The translations under genes were made by a program, and so were the position numbers. From Corythucha ciliata (Eukaryota; Arthropoda; Insecta; Hemiptera; Tingidae): DNA of 64,000 bases. The stretch covers positions 42,637,253-42,701,252 of the forward strand of contig CM075939.1 of the NCBI GenBank assembly GCA_038030265.1, given 5' to 3'. The notes beneath the pieces were generated by a model, which saw only the letters and a program-made list of their open reading frames with translations, did no database searches and was not told the origin of the DNA. This document shows positions 34,281-44,692 of this stretch, in pieces (the first letter of the stretch is position 1; each line of letters opens with the position of its first letter).

Positions 34281-34745
34281 CAGCACATTTGTATGCAAAC
34301 ATTCTGGAGTCAGCAAATTTGAACGTCAATATTCTAAGGGCAGCAAACGGTAGCGAATATGAGTGCCAATATTCTAAGGGCAGCAAATTCGGACGTCAAT
34401 ATTTTAACGGTAGCAAATTTGAATGCCAATGTTCTAAGGGCGGCAAATTTGAATGCCAATATTCTGAAGGCAGCAAATTTGAATGCTAATATTCTAAGGG
34501 CATCAAACGGTAGCGAATATGAATGCCAATATTCTAAGGGCAGCAAATTTAAACGTCAATATTTTAACGGTAGCAAATTTGAATGCCAATGTTCTAAGGG
34601 CGGCAAATTTGAACGTTAATATTCTAAGGGCATCAAACGGTAGCGAATATGAATGCCAATATTCTAAGGGCAGCAAATTTGGACGTCAATATTTTAACGG
34701 TAGCAAATTTGAATGCTAATATTCTAAGGGCAGCAAATTTGAATG
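34281..34745 (+). repeat. 30-bp minisatellite with higher-order structure
   Basis: Units of CAGCAAATTTGAATGCCAAT plus ATTCTAAGGG, varied, interrupted by a 40-bp variant containing AAACGGTAGCGAATATGA at 34345, 34505 and 34635. Higher-order periods are therefore 160 and 130 bp (40 plus multiples of 30). Because 30 is divisible by 3, all frames stay open (SKFECQYSKG repeats). I read those as artefacts. Confidence 0.9.
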
Positions 34746-35134
34746 CCAATATACTTCCAACCTCTATATAAACCCAGGCAGCTATTAAGTCCGCCATCTG
34801 TAAAAGTCCAACGTCTATTTACACGTCCAACTTCCAACTTATATTCAAGTCCAGCACCTACAAGTCCGCCCACTACCCACAAGCCCGAGCTCCACCTACA
34901 AGTCCGAGTTGTAGTAAAAAGTCCGAGTATGAAACGGTAGCGAACCTCGTTATCTAATTAATAAACTCGCTGGGAACGTGTTCAGGTAACATATTTTGAA
35001 AATTGAAACGTCATTTTTATTTCTTTGGATGCCCGATTTTGGTCCTTTACCGCTTGCCCTGCCTTTTGAACCAGCATTCGCCACTGCTACAATCGCCAAT
35101 AGAGCAATCCTTCCTCTATAAATTGGTGACCCCG
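34746..35134 (+). mobile_element. LTR-like promoter segment with primer-binding site
   Basis: TATATAAA at 34765-34772, an AATAAA near 34960 and, after CCTCTATAAA, the sequence TGGTGACCCCG at 35124-35134. That sequence resembles the primer-binding site of insect Gypsy-type elements (TGGTGACCCCGACG). If so, this is the 3' part of a 5' LTR and the upstream 30-bp array may lie in its U3. The LTR start is not identified. Confidence 0.45.
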
Positions 35135-35767
35135 TCTAAAAAGCAAACAAATTCAATTCAAATTTAATTCAATTCCCCTGCCTCGCTTCACGAACAATCA
35201 TGGTCTGGCGACTATCATCTTCTCGGCGACATTGCCGACATCGGTTCTACTTCTTCTACGTCGTCTGCAGCTATATCTTTGCCTAGCTCACGGCCACCAA
35301 GCTCCACAGGCTGTGGACCACAGCACGACGTTTTAACAAAACTTTCAAGTCTTGCCGAACTCACCCGGCACCAGACACCACCGGCCTTCAGCTCCATGGC
35401 TTCAGGACTTGTTTGTTTGAGATTTTCTCGCACAAGTTCCTGGCCCTATTGTACGCTGAGCCACAACCACCAGCCACCATCGTCACGCTTCGTGGCTACA
35501 CTTTGTGAGCGATCGCTCTCGTTTCAACTTCATCACTCGCTCATTCTTCAACCGTCTTCTTCAACCATCGTCACTCGCCAACCGTCATCTTCAACCGTCG
35601 TCACTCGCCAACAACGCTATCGTCTTACGGTTTCAAACGAATCATCACCTCATCTATACCACAGTGCCAATCTTCACGTTTATTCCGCCACAGCAGTACA
35701 TCATCATTGATTTCGCGGCCACTCAAGACTCCCTAGACTTCCAATCATCGTGGGGGGCTGATGTGGC
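35135..35767 (+). other. Possible leader/gag remnant with CGTCACTCGCCAACC repeats
   Basis: A Ser/Pro-rich open frame (35279-35710; extends upstream as STSSTSSAAISLPSS) follows the primer-binding-like site and could be a gag remnant. The second half is a short repeat of about 24 bp (CTTCAACCRTCGTCACTCGC). No zinc knuckle or protease is seen. Confidence 0.3.
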
Positions 35768-36220
35768 GACTCCACTTTTATTATTCGTCACATGACAAAA
35801 AGCAATTTCAATTCATAGTACGGTGCAATTAGACCTAAACCCGAACATCCAAAGTGAAAGTTTCCCTTCAAAGCCAAATTGTTCCTCAAAAACCCACATA
35901 TTGATTGGTAAAAAGTTCCACCATTTGGAGCTATGGGTTTGGGTGGGAGGGGGTAATAAGTTAGTAAATTCTTATTTTGTTCCAGTATTGCTCAAATATT
36001 TCGAAATCTATGAGGTTTAGCGTGAAAATGAGCGTTTACAAAAATAATCTTCATCAAATTTCCCACAAAAATGATCCCCGAGATAATGTTACTTGAGTGA
36101 GCGGTTCGAGAGTTACGGCGGGTGTAGTGTAGTTTTTTGTCGAAAAAACTGGCATAAGAAAACTTTTTTTTGTTTGCACGGTTTTCTTTTGTAAAATCAA
36201 ATTGCAATTTCGGTGGACTT
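35768..36220. other. Intergenic; begins with a module-X end fragment
   Basis: 35768-35813 (CTCCACTTTTATTATTCGTC and onward to CAATTTCAAT) matches the end of module X and is inverted relative to 36960-37010. The rest is unassigned. Confidence 0.5.
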
Positions 36221-36362
36221 TAGAATGTTAGTAATATGCCCTATTATCCCTATATTTCATATGGCCTAGGCATATGAAAGCCTGTTATCCCTTCAAAAGT
36301 AGCGCCCCTTGTGAAGTAGGGGGAGATTGTTGTCCCTTGAAGGGCATATTATTAACATTCTA
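36221..36362. mobile_element. MITE-like inverted repeat
   Basis: The ends TAGAATGTTAGTAATATGCCC and its complement GGGCATATTATTAACATTCTA (one mismatch) bound 142 bp. No clear target duplication. Confidence 0.65.
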
Positions 36363-36365
36363 CCG

Positions 36366-36966
36366 TCCATTGTGTCACGGTTACGACGCAAAGAGCAATC
36401 GAAGACACAGCAGTTTTCTCTGGATTCACCATTGAGAGACATCCCACGAGCGCCTTATCATTTCATTATTGGTTCTCGCCAGCTCACGGTTTTTTTTAGA
36501 GCTCAGAGAACGGCACGGGTTCAGCAAAATGGTCGAAAACGTTTTTGAATCGGTGTTTTCGAGTTTTCTTGCCCCAACAAATAGCCGGTAGTGAAAGTTT
36601 CTGTACGGGTGTACCACGTAGCCGCATAACCGTCTTGTTTTCTTGATTCGGCGATGCCAAAGGTACAATATCGAGGCCTCCTCGTCACCGTCGGATTTTT
36701 TAGCCGTAGTTCACGGTAAAAAAGTGTCACTGCCCAACATTTTTGATATAATGGAACTTCCTCATTGTAGAAAACCTTTTGTGGTTTGTTGCCAAACGAC
36801 AACAACAAATCACATGGAGTACCGGACTCAAATGTTTCTCTGAAACGCCACCAGATATCGTATCCCTTAGCTACAATCGCCAATAATTAAAGGAATACAT
36901 ACATTTGGATGGGATGATGAGAGAGTTTTTATTATTTTTTTAATGGAACGTTTTTTGTCCGAATGA
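36366..36966. repeat. Module Y, inverted copy of 30199-30790
   Basis: Here module Y abuts module X directly (GTCCGAATGAATTGAAATTG), which gives the empty-site sequence for the insertion at 28366-30195. Confidence 0.85.
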
Positions 36967-37093
36967 ATTGAAATTGCTTTTTGTCATGTGACGAATAATA
37001 AAAGTGGAGTTGCCACAAGCCTGTCGGGAAAAGTGCATTTCATTCATGCGACAATCGAGTCAAACCTCATAAGTTAGAACGATATCAATCAAT
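36955..37093. repeat. Module X, inverted copy, first part
   Basis: Matches the 28220-28365 side of module X on the opposite strand. Interrupted at ATATCAATCAAT by the element at 37094-39284 and resumed at 39285-39670. Confidence 0.8.
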
Positions 37094-37884
37094 AGACGAT
37101 TTCCACGCATGCGCTCTCCAGTCCTACTTTAACAGTTTTGCAACCCGCTTAGGCCAGGTTATGGGTTACTCTTGTCTTGTGCTGTGTAAAGTGAATTTAT
37201 TTTTCTCTCATTCCCGTCAAACTAAAACCACATTTGCAGTTATTCAATTCTGATTTTATTCTTCAGCCTCCGTCTCACGAAACGTATCGATGAAAACTCG
37301 TCATTCCGGGGGCACCTTAACAAGAAGTCCCATCATAGTTGCGCATTTATCACACTCCTTCACGTGTACTTTCTCTTCACTTTTGCCTCAATTTGGGACG
37401 TTTTCAGTCAAGTGCCGGTAAGGTTGAGGGAAAGGGATAAATTTAGTAGCTGGGTCAAAACCAGGTCGACCCGGAATGGAAGAACTCTTACAGTCACTGA
37501 AGCAGCAATAGTATCGCATTTTTCTGACTTTAGATGAGAAGCACGCGAAGGAAGTGTAATTGCAGACTCGAAATAAACGAAAAACTCAAAAATCATGTAG
37601 TATTTGAAACCGAAATACACTCGTAGTAATGCTAGTAATAATTGAGCTTTAGATGACCCTATCTACGGACATTTAGGGGAATACTCCCCTCCTCACCGCA
37701 CCACCCTAGTCACAACTGTGAATTCGAGGGAGTGGGGAGGTTCTTAGGGGAATACTCCCCTCCTCACCGCACCACCCTAGTCACAACCGTGAATTCGAGG
37801 GAGTGGGGAGGCTGAAAATAAAGAAATAAATCTTTAAATTAAATACTTACTGCTTTACTTGTTTTGAGTTCCGAGAAAAAATTG

Positions 37885-37959
37885 CTCCCCAGGTGGGCTT
37901 CGAACCCACGACCTCCTGGTTTCGCGCCAGATGCTCTTGCCACCTAAGCTATCTGGGGA
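37885..37959 (-). tRNA. tRNA-like sequence, anticodon position CGA (copy 1)
   Basis: Same sequence as 38390-38464 in opposite orientation. Confidence 0.5.
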
Positions 37960-38389
37960 GTCCACGCAAAGAGCGAATCCACCCAGGAGAAATCCCCTCC
38001 CGGAACTCAAACTGCACCTAACGGGTCAGTGCATGTCATACGTCATTTTTCTAATGTGTCCGGCAATTAATTGAATAATTGAGCTTTAGATGACCCTATC
38101 TACGGACATTTAGGGGAATACTCCCCTCCTCACCGCACCACCATAGTCACAACTGTGAATTCGAGGGAGTGGGGAAGTTCTTAGGGGAATACTCCCCTCC
38201 TCACCGCACCACCCTAGTCACAACCGTGAATTCGAGGGAGTGGGGAGGCTGAAAATAAAGAAATAAATCTTTAAATTAAATACTTACTGCTTTACTTGTT
38301 TTGAGTTCCGAGAATGCACTGACCCGTTAGGTGCAGTTTGAGTTCCGAGAGGGGATTTCTCCTGGGTGGATTCGCTCTTTGCGTGGACT

Positions 38390-38464
38390 CCCCAGATAGC
38401 TTAGGTGGCAAGAGCATCTGGCGCGAAACCAGGAGGTCGTGGGTTCGAAGCCCACCTGGGGAGC
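38390..38464 (+). tRNA. tRNA-like sequence, anticodon position CGA (copy 2)
   Basis: Acceptor stem TCCCCAG/CTGGGGA pairs fully. A box TAGCTTAGGTGG. The anticodon stem TCTGG/CCAGG encloses CGCGAAA. The T stem GTGGG/CCCAC contains the B box GGTTCGAAGCC. Position 33 is G instead of U, there is one extra base between the acceptor and D arms, and the variable loop is short, unlike true tRNA-Ser(CGA). The 3' side runs GCAATTTTTT, a possible Pol III terminator, then CTCGGAACTC. I read it as a tRNA-derived repeat whose stems are well kept. Confidence 0.5.
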
Positions 38465-38825
38465 AATTTTTTCTCGGAACTCAAAACAAGTAAAGCAGTA
38501 AGTATTTAATTTAAAGATTTATTTCTTTATTTTCAGCCTCCCCACTCCCTCGAATTCACGGTTGTGACTAGGGTGGTGCGGTGAGGAGGGGAGTATTCCC
38601 CTAAGAACCTCCCCACTCCCTCGAATTCACAGTTGTGACTAGGGTGGTGCGGTGAGGAGGGGAGTATTCCCCTAAATGTCCGTAGATAGGGTCATCTAAA
38701 GCTCAATTATTCAATTAATTGCCGGACACATTAGAAAAATGACGTATGACATGCACTGACCCGTTAGGTGCAGTTTGAGTTCCGGGAGGGGATTTCTCCT
38801 GGGTGGATTCGCTCTTTGCGTGGAC

Positions 38826-38900
38826 TCCCCAGATAGCTTAGGTGGCAAGAGCATCTGGCGCGAAACCAGGAGGTCGTGGGTTCGAAGCCCACCTGGGGAG
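38826..38900 (+). tRNA. tRNA-like sequence, anticodon position CGA (copy 3)
   Basis: Identical to 38390-38464 across the cloverleaf and the following T run. Confidence 0.5.
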
Positions 38901-39284
38901 CAATTTTTTCTCGGAACTCAAAACAAGTAAAGCAGTAAGTATTTAATTTAAAGATTTATTTCTTTATTTTCAGCCTCCCCACTCCCTCGAATTCACGGTT
39001 GTGACTAGGGTGGTGCGGTGAGGAGGGGAGTATTCCCCTAAGAACCTCCCCACTCCCTCGAATTCACAGTTGTGACTAGGGTGGTGCGGTGAGGAGGGGA
39101 GTATTCCCCTAAATGTCCGTAGATAGGGTCATCTAAAGCTCAATTATTCAATTAATTGCCGGACACATTAGAAAAATGCTAGTAATGTAAAAAAAAAAAA
39201 ATACTGTTAAAGAGGCTCTCGGCAACTAGAAATAAACCCATAACCTGCAGTTCTAAACCTTCGCTTTTTCTACTGAAATCGTCT

Positions 39285-39670
39285 ATTATTATGAATGAAA
39301 TTTAGGCAGGAATAAAGATTTTAATTGCAAATAACTCCTCTAACAAGATTCCGCCTTCCCATATCGTATAAGCAACCAAACCGACTCTGTTTCATTTTTC
39401 ATTTTCATCATTTTGTTCCCCCTCAGTTGGTGCCAAAAAAGGGGCCTGCGGTAATAAGAAACACGATTTTATGATTTTGACTTTCTATACCACGGCCTAA
39501 ATGTCATTCATAATTGATTGATATCATTCTAACTTATGAGGTTTGACTCGATTGTCGCATGAATGAAAAGCACTTTTCCCGACATGCTGCTGTCGGAACA
39601 AAACTTTTTGCAATTCTTACGTACACTATCACCGTGTCACCTGCCTTATGAATAAATACTTGTCCACTTA
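39285..39670. repeat. Module X, inverted copy, second part
   Basis: Continues the module interrupted at 37093. Ends near CCTTATGAATAAAT, matching 27895-27915 on the other strand. It carries a short insertion (GGTGCCAAAAAAGGGG region) relative to the other copy. Confidence 0.8.
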
Positions 39671-40424
39671 CAATGAAAGAAGTGATGCTAGTGTGGCACG
39701 CTCTTCCTCAATTCACACATCGTGACAGCGGTGAGATTACTATTTAACCGTTCATAAAGGGCCTGGCATTTTGGGGCATGGTGAGGGTTAAAATACTCCC
39801 CGGCTCTTAAGGGGGGGTTTCAGGCGGGTTTCCTCGACCCCTTCCCAGTCATCCCTCGCCTAAACTTCGCACATAAATTTTGGCTCCATTTCTGCGTCAA
39901 TATTCGATTTCAACGTCTCATTTTAATCTTCAGGAAGTTCTACAGTGACGTTAGATCTTGCTTTTTCAAATTTTATCCCTAAAATAACCCCAAATCACTT
40001 TACAACTTGAATGTGTTTTAAGGTAATTTTAGGGATGAAATCTGGCTTTTGAAGAAAAGATGTTTGAGAATTCTGGTGGTATATTTTCGTTGTTAATAAA
40101 CACTAAATACCGTGGACTGAAAAATTTCCCTAATAACTCCCCCACTCCACTATTTATATAATAAAAACAAAATATTTCCTTTCAACACGATAATAAAAGA
40201 ACGGCCCTACACTCATAGCGTTCTCGATTTTCATAATATTCTGCAATGCAGTTTCTTTCCACCTGTTTTCTCCATTGGCATAATGTTTCAATTCAGAGAG
40301 GACGGTGGAAATGAACTGCTCCGTGACAGATTTGTGTGCAAAACGAAAAAGTCCATCACTGTTCATGGCCCTTTGCTCTCTTTTCAAGACAACGTAAATA
40401 TTTTCTTTCTCATCAGATTTTCCC
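39671..40424. other. Intergenic, no gene recognised
   Basis: A 77-codon minus-strand frame (40154-40387) preceded by an acceptor-like CTCATCAG looks moderately coding but matches no family I know. Confidence 0.35.
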
Positions 40425-40542
40425 GTTACACTTCACACTCACTTTAATATTCTACTGTGAAGTGATCAGTTCGGACTCATGAGACCGGCTTGAGCCATTA
40501 CCTTACGAGTTTTTCCCCTGACGTTGGTATCACAAAACCATA

Positions 40543-40986
40543 ATGAATTCGCTTGTATGTCCTTACTGCGGGAGAGTGTGCTCACTAATGAGCGAACTTG
40601 TTAATCATATTCTTGTAACGCACACCGGTCGCGGGAGGCCCTACTTTTGCCCAAAGCCAAACTGTGATTTCCGAGGCGCCAGAGAGAGTGAACTTAATGA
40701 ACATCTTGAAATGCACGCTGCCACCACCCCGCCACGTTTCAATTGCCAAAACTGTGGGTACAAGTGCGACATTAAAAGTAGTTATGATAGGCATCTTCGC
40801 AAGCACACCGGTGAGAAGCCCTTCAGTTGCCACCTTTGTAAGCACAAGTGCTCCCTAAAAGGTAACCTTGTTGCACATATTCGAACGCACAACGTCGAGA
40901 AACGCTTCAATTGCCCACACTGTGACTACAAGTGCGACCGACAGGCCAATTTATATCGTCATCTTCGAACGCACACCGGCCAGTGA
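40543..40986 (+). CDS. C2H2 zinc-finger protein, five fingers
   Basis: 147 residues, ATG in a plausible context (CATAATGAAT), stop TGA. Five C2H2 fingers with zinc ligands at about 6/9/22/27, 36/41/54/58, 68/71/84/88, 96/99/112/116 and 124/127/140/144. Finger 2 has a four-residue gap between its cysteines and the linkers are only partly TGEKP. Such proteins usually bind DNA in the nucleus; the target is unknown. The upstream word CACTCACTTTAA near 40440 matches the 5' module of the other zinc-finger copies. The 3' flank (CCCCAACAG, TGCATATACCTTC, ATGTCGT-like) matches that of 47981-48076. All fingers keep their ligands, so it may be functional. Confidence 0.8.
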   Translation: MNSLVCPYCGRVCSLMSELVNHILVTHTGRGRPYFCPKPNCDFRGARESELNEHLEMHAATTPPRFNCQNCGYKCDIKSSYDRHLRKHTGEKPFSCHLCKHKCSLKGNLVAHIRTHNVEKRFNCPHCDYKCDRQANLYRHLRTHTGQ

Positions 40987-41399
40987 GCAACTGTCAAGCA
41001 TGTCCCCAACAGATCCATTTCTGTGCATATACCTTCGATTCCATTTTTTTTTTTTCGGTTAAAATAAATAAATACCTACAACGAATTATGTGTCGTGTCA
41101 ATCCCCCAAAGCTTACTATTCGTGAAACCGAAAAACCAGCTTCGAATTCATTTCGAACCCGAGAGCTTTGTTTTTTCTTCAGGCGCGGAATCCCGAAATA
41201 GTCGTTGCTCGCGATCTGCTGTTGGGTGTGAAAATAGCGATAGCACTGCCGAAACTTGTCAATAATGTAAAAAGTTATAAGTAAAAAAAACAAAACAAAA
41301 AACAAAAAACAAACAAAAATCGAAACTTAATGTGATACTTTGAGGCTTACGAGCACCTACACTCTATCTATTATTTTGCCTCACCCACCTTGAATTGGA
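40987..41399. other. 3' flank of zinc-finger gene, then unassigned
   Basis: AATAAA near 41065 could serve as poly(A) signal. No further gene. Confidence 0.4.
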
Positions 41400-43170
41400 T
41401 TTTGGTGCGCTAAAAAGTTCCAATTTTGCGGTTAAAATCAAGAAAATGTGCCAAATAAGGGCTGAAATTGATTAAAAAGTCCTCAATTTAACCCTCTAAT
41501 CAGAAAATGTTTCTTGATTTCAGACGCGAATGAGCGTTTTTCCCAATTTTAGCTGGAAATTAACGGTTATTTTTCTTAATTTTATCCGCGAAAGGGCGCA
41601 CTTTTTCCTCATTTCGCTACTGATCATCGATTTTTTTTCATCATTTCAGCAGCGAATAGAGTTTTTCCTCAATTTTCGCCGCGAATTGGGAGTTTTTCTT
41701 CTAGCTTTACCACTGATAATCAATTTTGGACACTTTCAAAAGTTTCAACTAAAGAACTGTGAAGTTTCCTCAGGAGCTGCGATTTGGAGTTTTCCCCATT
41801 TTAACCACGAATTAACGTTTTTCCCACGCGAATCAACGGGTTTTGCTCCATTGTCGCCGCGAATTATCGATTTTTCACAATTGTAGCTTTGAATGAGTGT
41901 ATTTTCTCCTTTTTGGACTGAGTCTGACTCAGATCACGCGAAAAATGGCTAAACTCTACGATTCGCGCCTTGAAGATGTTTAAAAGAGACGATATTCGTC
42001 ACCTAAAAATATCCCAACTGACTCTGCACGTTCTAAAACTGACAAAAATGACTCAAAATCACCGAAACTGCTATGCCGACGCTGCGCACCATGAAAAGGT
42101 TTGAAAGAGACGGTATTCGTGCCCTAAAAATGGCAAAATGGTCAAGGCTAAACTGGCTATCCAGGCCCTAAAATTGGAAAATAATACTTATTTGATCTCA
42201 AAAATGACTAAACTGATGATTCGTGGCTCGAAAACGCCCAAACTAATAATTTGTTCTCTGCAAATAGCCAAATACCGGTTATTCACACCCTAAAACTAGC
42301 AAATCTGACTCAATTAACCCTAAAAAGACCAAACTGGGCCACTCGCTCCTTGAAAATGATTAAATTGACAATTCGTGCCTTAAAATTATAGCAAATCGAA
42401 TTCAATTGACCCTAAAAATGGGAAAACTGATGATTCGCGCCTTGAAAATGTCAATACTGCCAATTGAATTGTGCTCTAAACATAGCCAAACTCTCTAACT
42501 CTATTCACGCCCAAAAATTGGCAAATCTCATCCTCAGATATCTCACGAAAAACGGCCAACTGACGATTCGCACCATGAAAATGTGTTTAAGAGACGATAT
42601 TGGTGCCCAAAAAATGAAAACCGATCAATTGTGGACACTCCAAAAATTCTAGCTTTATAAAAATTGTGAAAATATCTAAATTCGTTCTAGTTAAGGCTAA
42701 ACTGGCTATTCACGACCTGAAATTGGCAAATCTGTATCAATCGGCAGCTGTTAAAATGGCCAAAATTCGTGCCCTGAAAATGGTCAAACGAACCATTCGC
42801 ACCTTGAAAATTTCTAAAATGTCAATTGTTTTAACTCAATTGGCCCTCAAAATGGGAATAAACTGATTATTCGAGCCATGAAAGTGGCAAAACTGATGAA
42901 ATTCATGCTCCAAAAATAAAACTATTCACGCCCTTAAATTGACAAATGTGATTCAATTGGCCCTTAAAAGTAACCAAACTGGTCATTCGATCTTTAAAAA
43001 TGACGTAAATAACGATTCATTGTAAAACGCCGTGAAAATGGCAGACTGACAATAATTGGCGTTCTCAAAAAGGTCTCTACTAATGGAGTAATTGAAAATG
43101 GCTAAACGCACTATCAAGCAGCACCCATGGCAAAACAAAATGGCAAAACGCGAATGACGAATGTTCATTC
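41400..43170. repeat. Long degenerate ~30-37-bp satellite
   Basis: 41520-41890 has the TTTTAGCCGCGAATTAACG type. From about 41940 it changes to units like GCCCTAAAAATGGCCAAACT then GAYGATTCGYGCC. No genuine genes: the open frames repeat KMAKxxALKxxxLTIR-like words set by the satellite. Confidence 0.75.
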
Positions 43171-43419
43171 GCACCCTTAACGGATTAATGTTCTGCACCG
43201 CGAACCGTGCCGTCTCCACGTTTTACGTTACCGGGTATAGGAGCGAGTGGCCTATTTGCCTCCTTATTTTCCGCCAATGTTACCCACCGATTGGAGGGAC
43301 CAAAGATGGCGTATTGCCGTACATGTACTGCAATATAGCTCCTTAGTTGTCCTCGCGACAAAACCGACAAGAAGCTCTATCCACTAAAAGTTCTTAAGCA
43401 AAATATGCTCAATCTACAA

Positions 43420-44690
43420 AGACATTGAAGCACAGAAAACCATGAACCTCTAAGATGTTACCACAAAATTCTCTAGCCAAAAAACGTCTAGCCAAGGAAC
43501 GATCTGACCAAATGTGAACGTTTAAATAACCTTGAAATGCTGTAAGAAAAAAAAAATCGAATCACAAAAATCTCTAACCACAAGAATCACTCACCACAAG
43601 AAGGTCTAACCACAAACAAATTGAAACACAAAAAATGTGAACTCCTCAAAGACCAAAATACCAAAAGCTGCATTCCTGAGAAGCTCTAATTCTTGAACCA
43701 CAATAAACCACAATTATAAGGCAATGATTTAAACCCAAGTAAAGGGTTGCGAGGAAACCCGCGAGTTAAGCTCATCATTCAAATGGAATGAGATATGGAT
43801 AGCTTACCGGTGGTTTAATCCCGGTCTTACACGAGTGGCTTGCCGGTTGTTTGATTCCGGTTTGATTTAAGTGATTTGCCGGTTGTTTGATCCCGGTTTG
43901 ATTAAAGTAGCGTGCCGGTTGTTTGATCCCGGTTGTTTGATCCCGGTTGTTTGATATGAATTGCCAACCGGTTGTTTGGTGCCGTACGGCTGGTCGACCA
44001 TGTCCACGTCCGGACCTGTAGTATTCCCATTGCGCACTCGGGTTTGTTCATACGTATGGTAACTTGTATGTATGAGTAAAGTGAATGTCGGATAAGTATG
44101 ATTATGCCACTCGTGGAAGTAATTATGCTCATTAACGAGTAGAATAGGATAGTGACCACTGAACAGGTAACGCAAAACAAGGGCATCCACACTGAACTCA
44201 TCAACTGAGTAGACTTAACTTGAGGAAGAAGAAGGGAGTAGAAGAAGAACAAGAAAAATAGGAAGAAGGGCGTTCGAGGTATAACATTCCCCCCACCTAT
44301 CGTTGTTTAGGGGAAGACGCTACAGGGAAAAATAGTTTTCTTGTGAATTACGTTTTCAGGTTTCGGTAAATTTCGTTTCACGAAACAAGCATTTTGTGGT
44401 TGGAGCATTTTGTGATCAGAGTATTTTGTGGTTAGAGCCTTTTGTGGTCAAGTGCTTTTTGTGCTTGAGTGTTTTTTTGCGCTAAGAGTTTTTTGTGGTT
44501 AGTGCATTTTGGTTCGAGGTTATTGTGGTTAGAGCGTTTTGTTATTTGCGCATTTTAGGATTGTCGTTTTGTGTGGCTTATTTATTTTGTGGTTAGAGCA
44601 TTTTGGGGTAGCAGCTTTCGGCGTTTGGTCCCTGAATTGGATTTATTGTGATCAGGGCTTGTCGTGGTTAGAGCTTTTTGTGATTCGAGA
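43420..44690. repeat. Inverted arrays of TTTTGTGGTTAGAGC-like units
   Basis: 43540-43660 reads CTAACCACAAGAA/TAACCACAAAC, and 44390-44690 reads the complement (TTTTGTGGTTAGAG) about ten times. Between them, 43790-43980 has a tandem GTGGCTTGCCGGTTGTTTGA, then TYCCGGTTTGAT repeat (five to six units). The right array abuts the transposase remnant, so these may be subterminal repeats of that element. Confidence 0.6.
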
Positions 44691-44692
44691 TT

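Larger units (their letters stand above)
37640..39175. mobile_element. Palindromic array of tRNA-like units with 11-bp direct flanking repeat
   Basis: The order is one full ~441-bp unit and one 3'-truncated unit in plus order, then two units inverted (the inner one truncated), plus a tail fragment. The direct repeat ATGCTAGTAAT flanks the array at 37629-37639 and 39176-39186. Each unit holds two copies of a ~77-bp C/T-rich subrepeat (GGGGAATACTCCCCTCCTCA). Full units also hold a tRNA-like sequence between the inverted motifs GAGTTCCGAGA / TCTCGGAACTC. The inversion junction near 38316 lies at this inverted motif. Confidence 0.8.
37094..39284. mobile_element. DNA transposon, TIR AGACGATTTC, same family as 28366-30195
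   Basis: Begins AGACGATTTCCACGCATGCG and ends GAAATCGTCT. It sits between the two halves of module X, and the uninterrupted module at 27973-28310 gives the empty site. AT flanks both sides, with a small ATT slip on the right. The subterminal GGTTATGGGTTA (left) and its complement near 39235 are inverted. The interior holds unassigned sequence 37115-37628 and the tRNA-like palindrome. No transposase recognised. Confidence 0.75.

Noticed and set aside
34193..34719. Three overlapping frames with ten-residue SKFECQYSKG repeats
   Set aside because: The repeat unit is 30 bp, so every frame repeats and stays open. No start context or partner exon; explained by the minisatellite.
38390..38900. Functional tRNA-Ser(CGA) genes
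   Set aside because: No long variable arm, G at position 33 and an extra base before the D arm.
41530..43219. Open frames rich in K, L, N and I
   Set aside because: Composed of satellite words; no domain and no splice or promoter signals.
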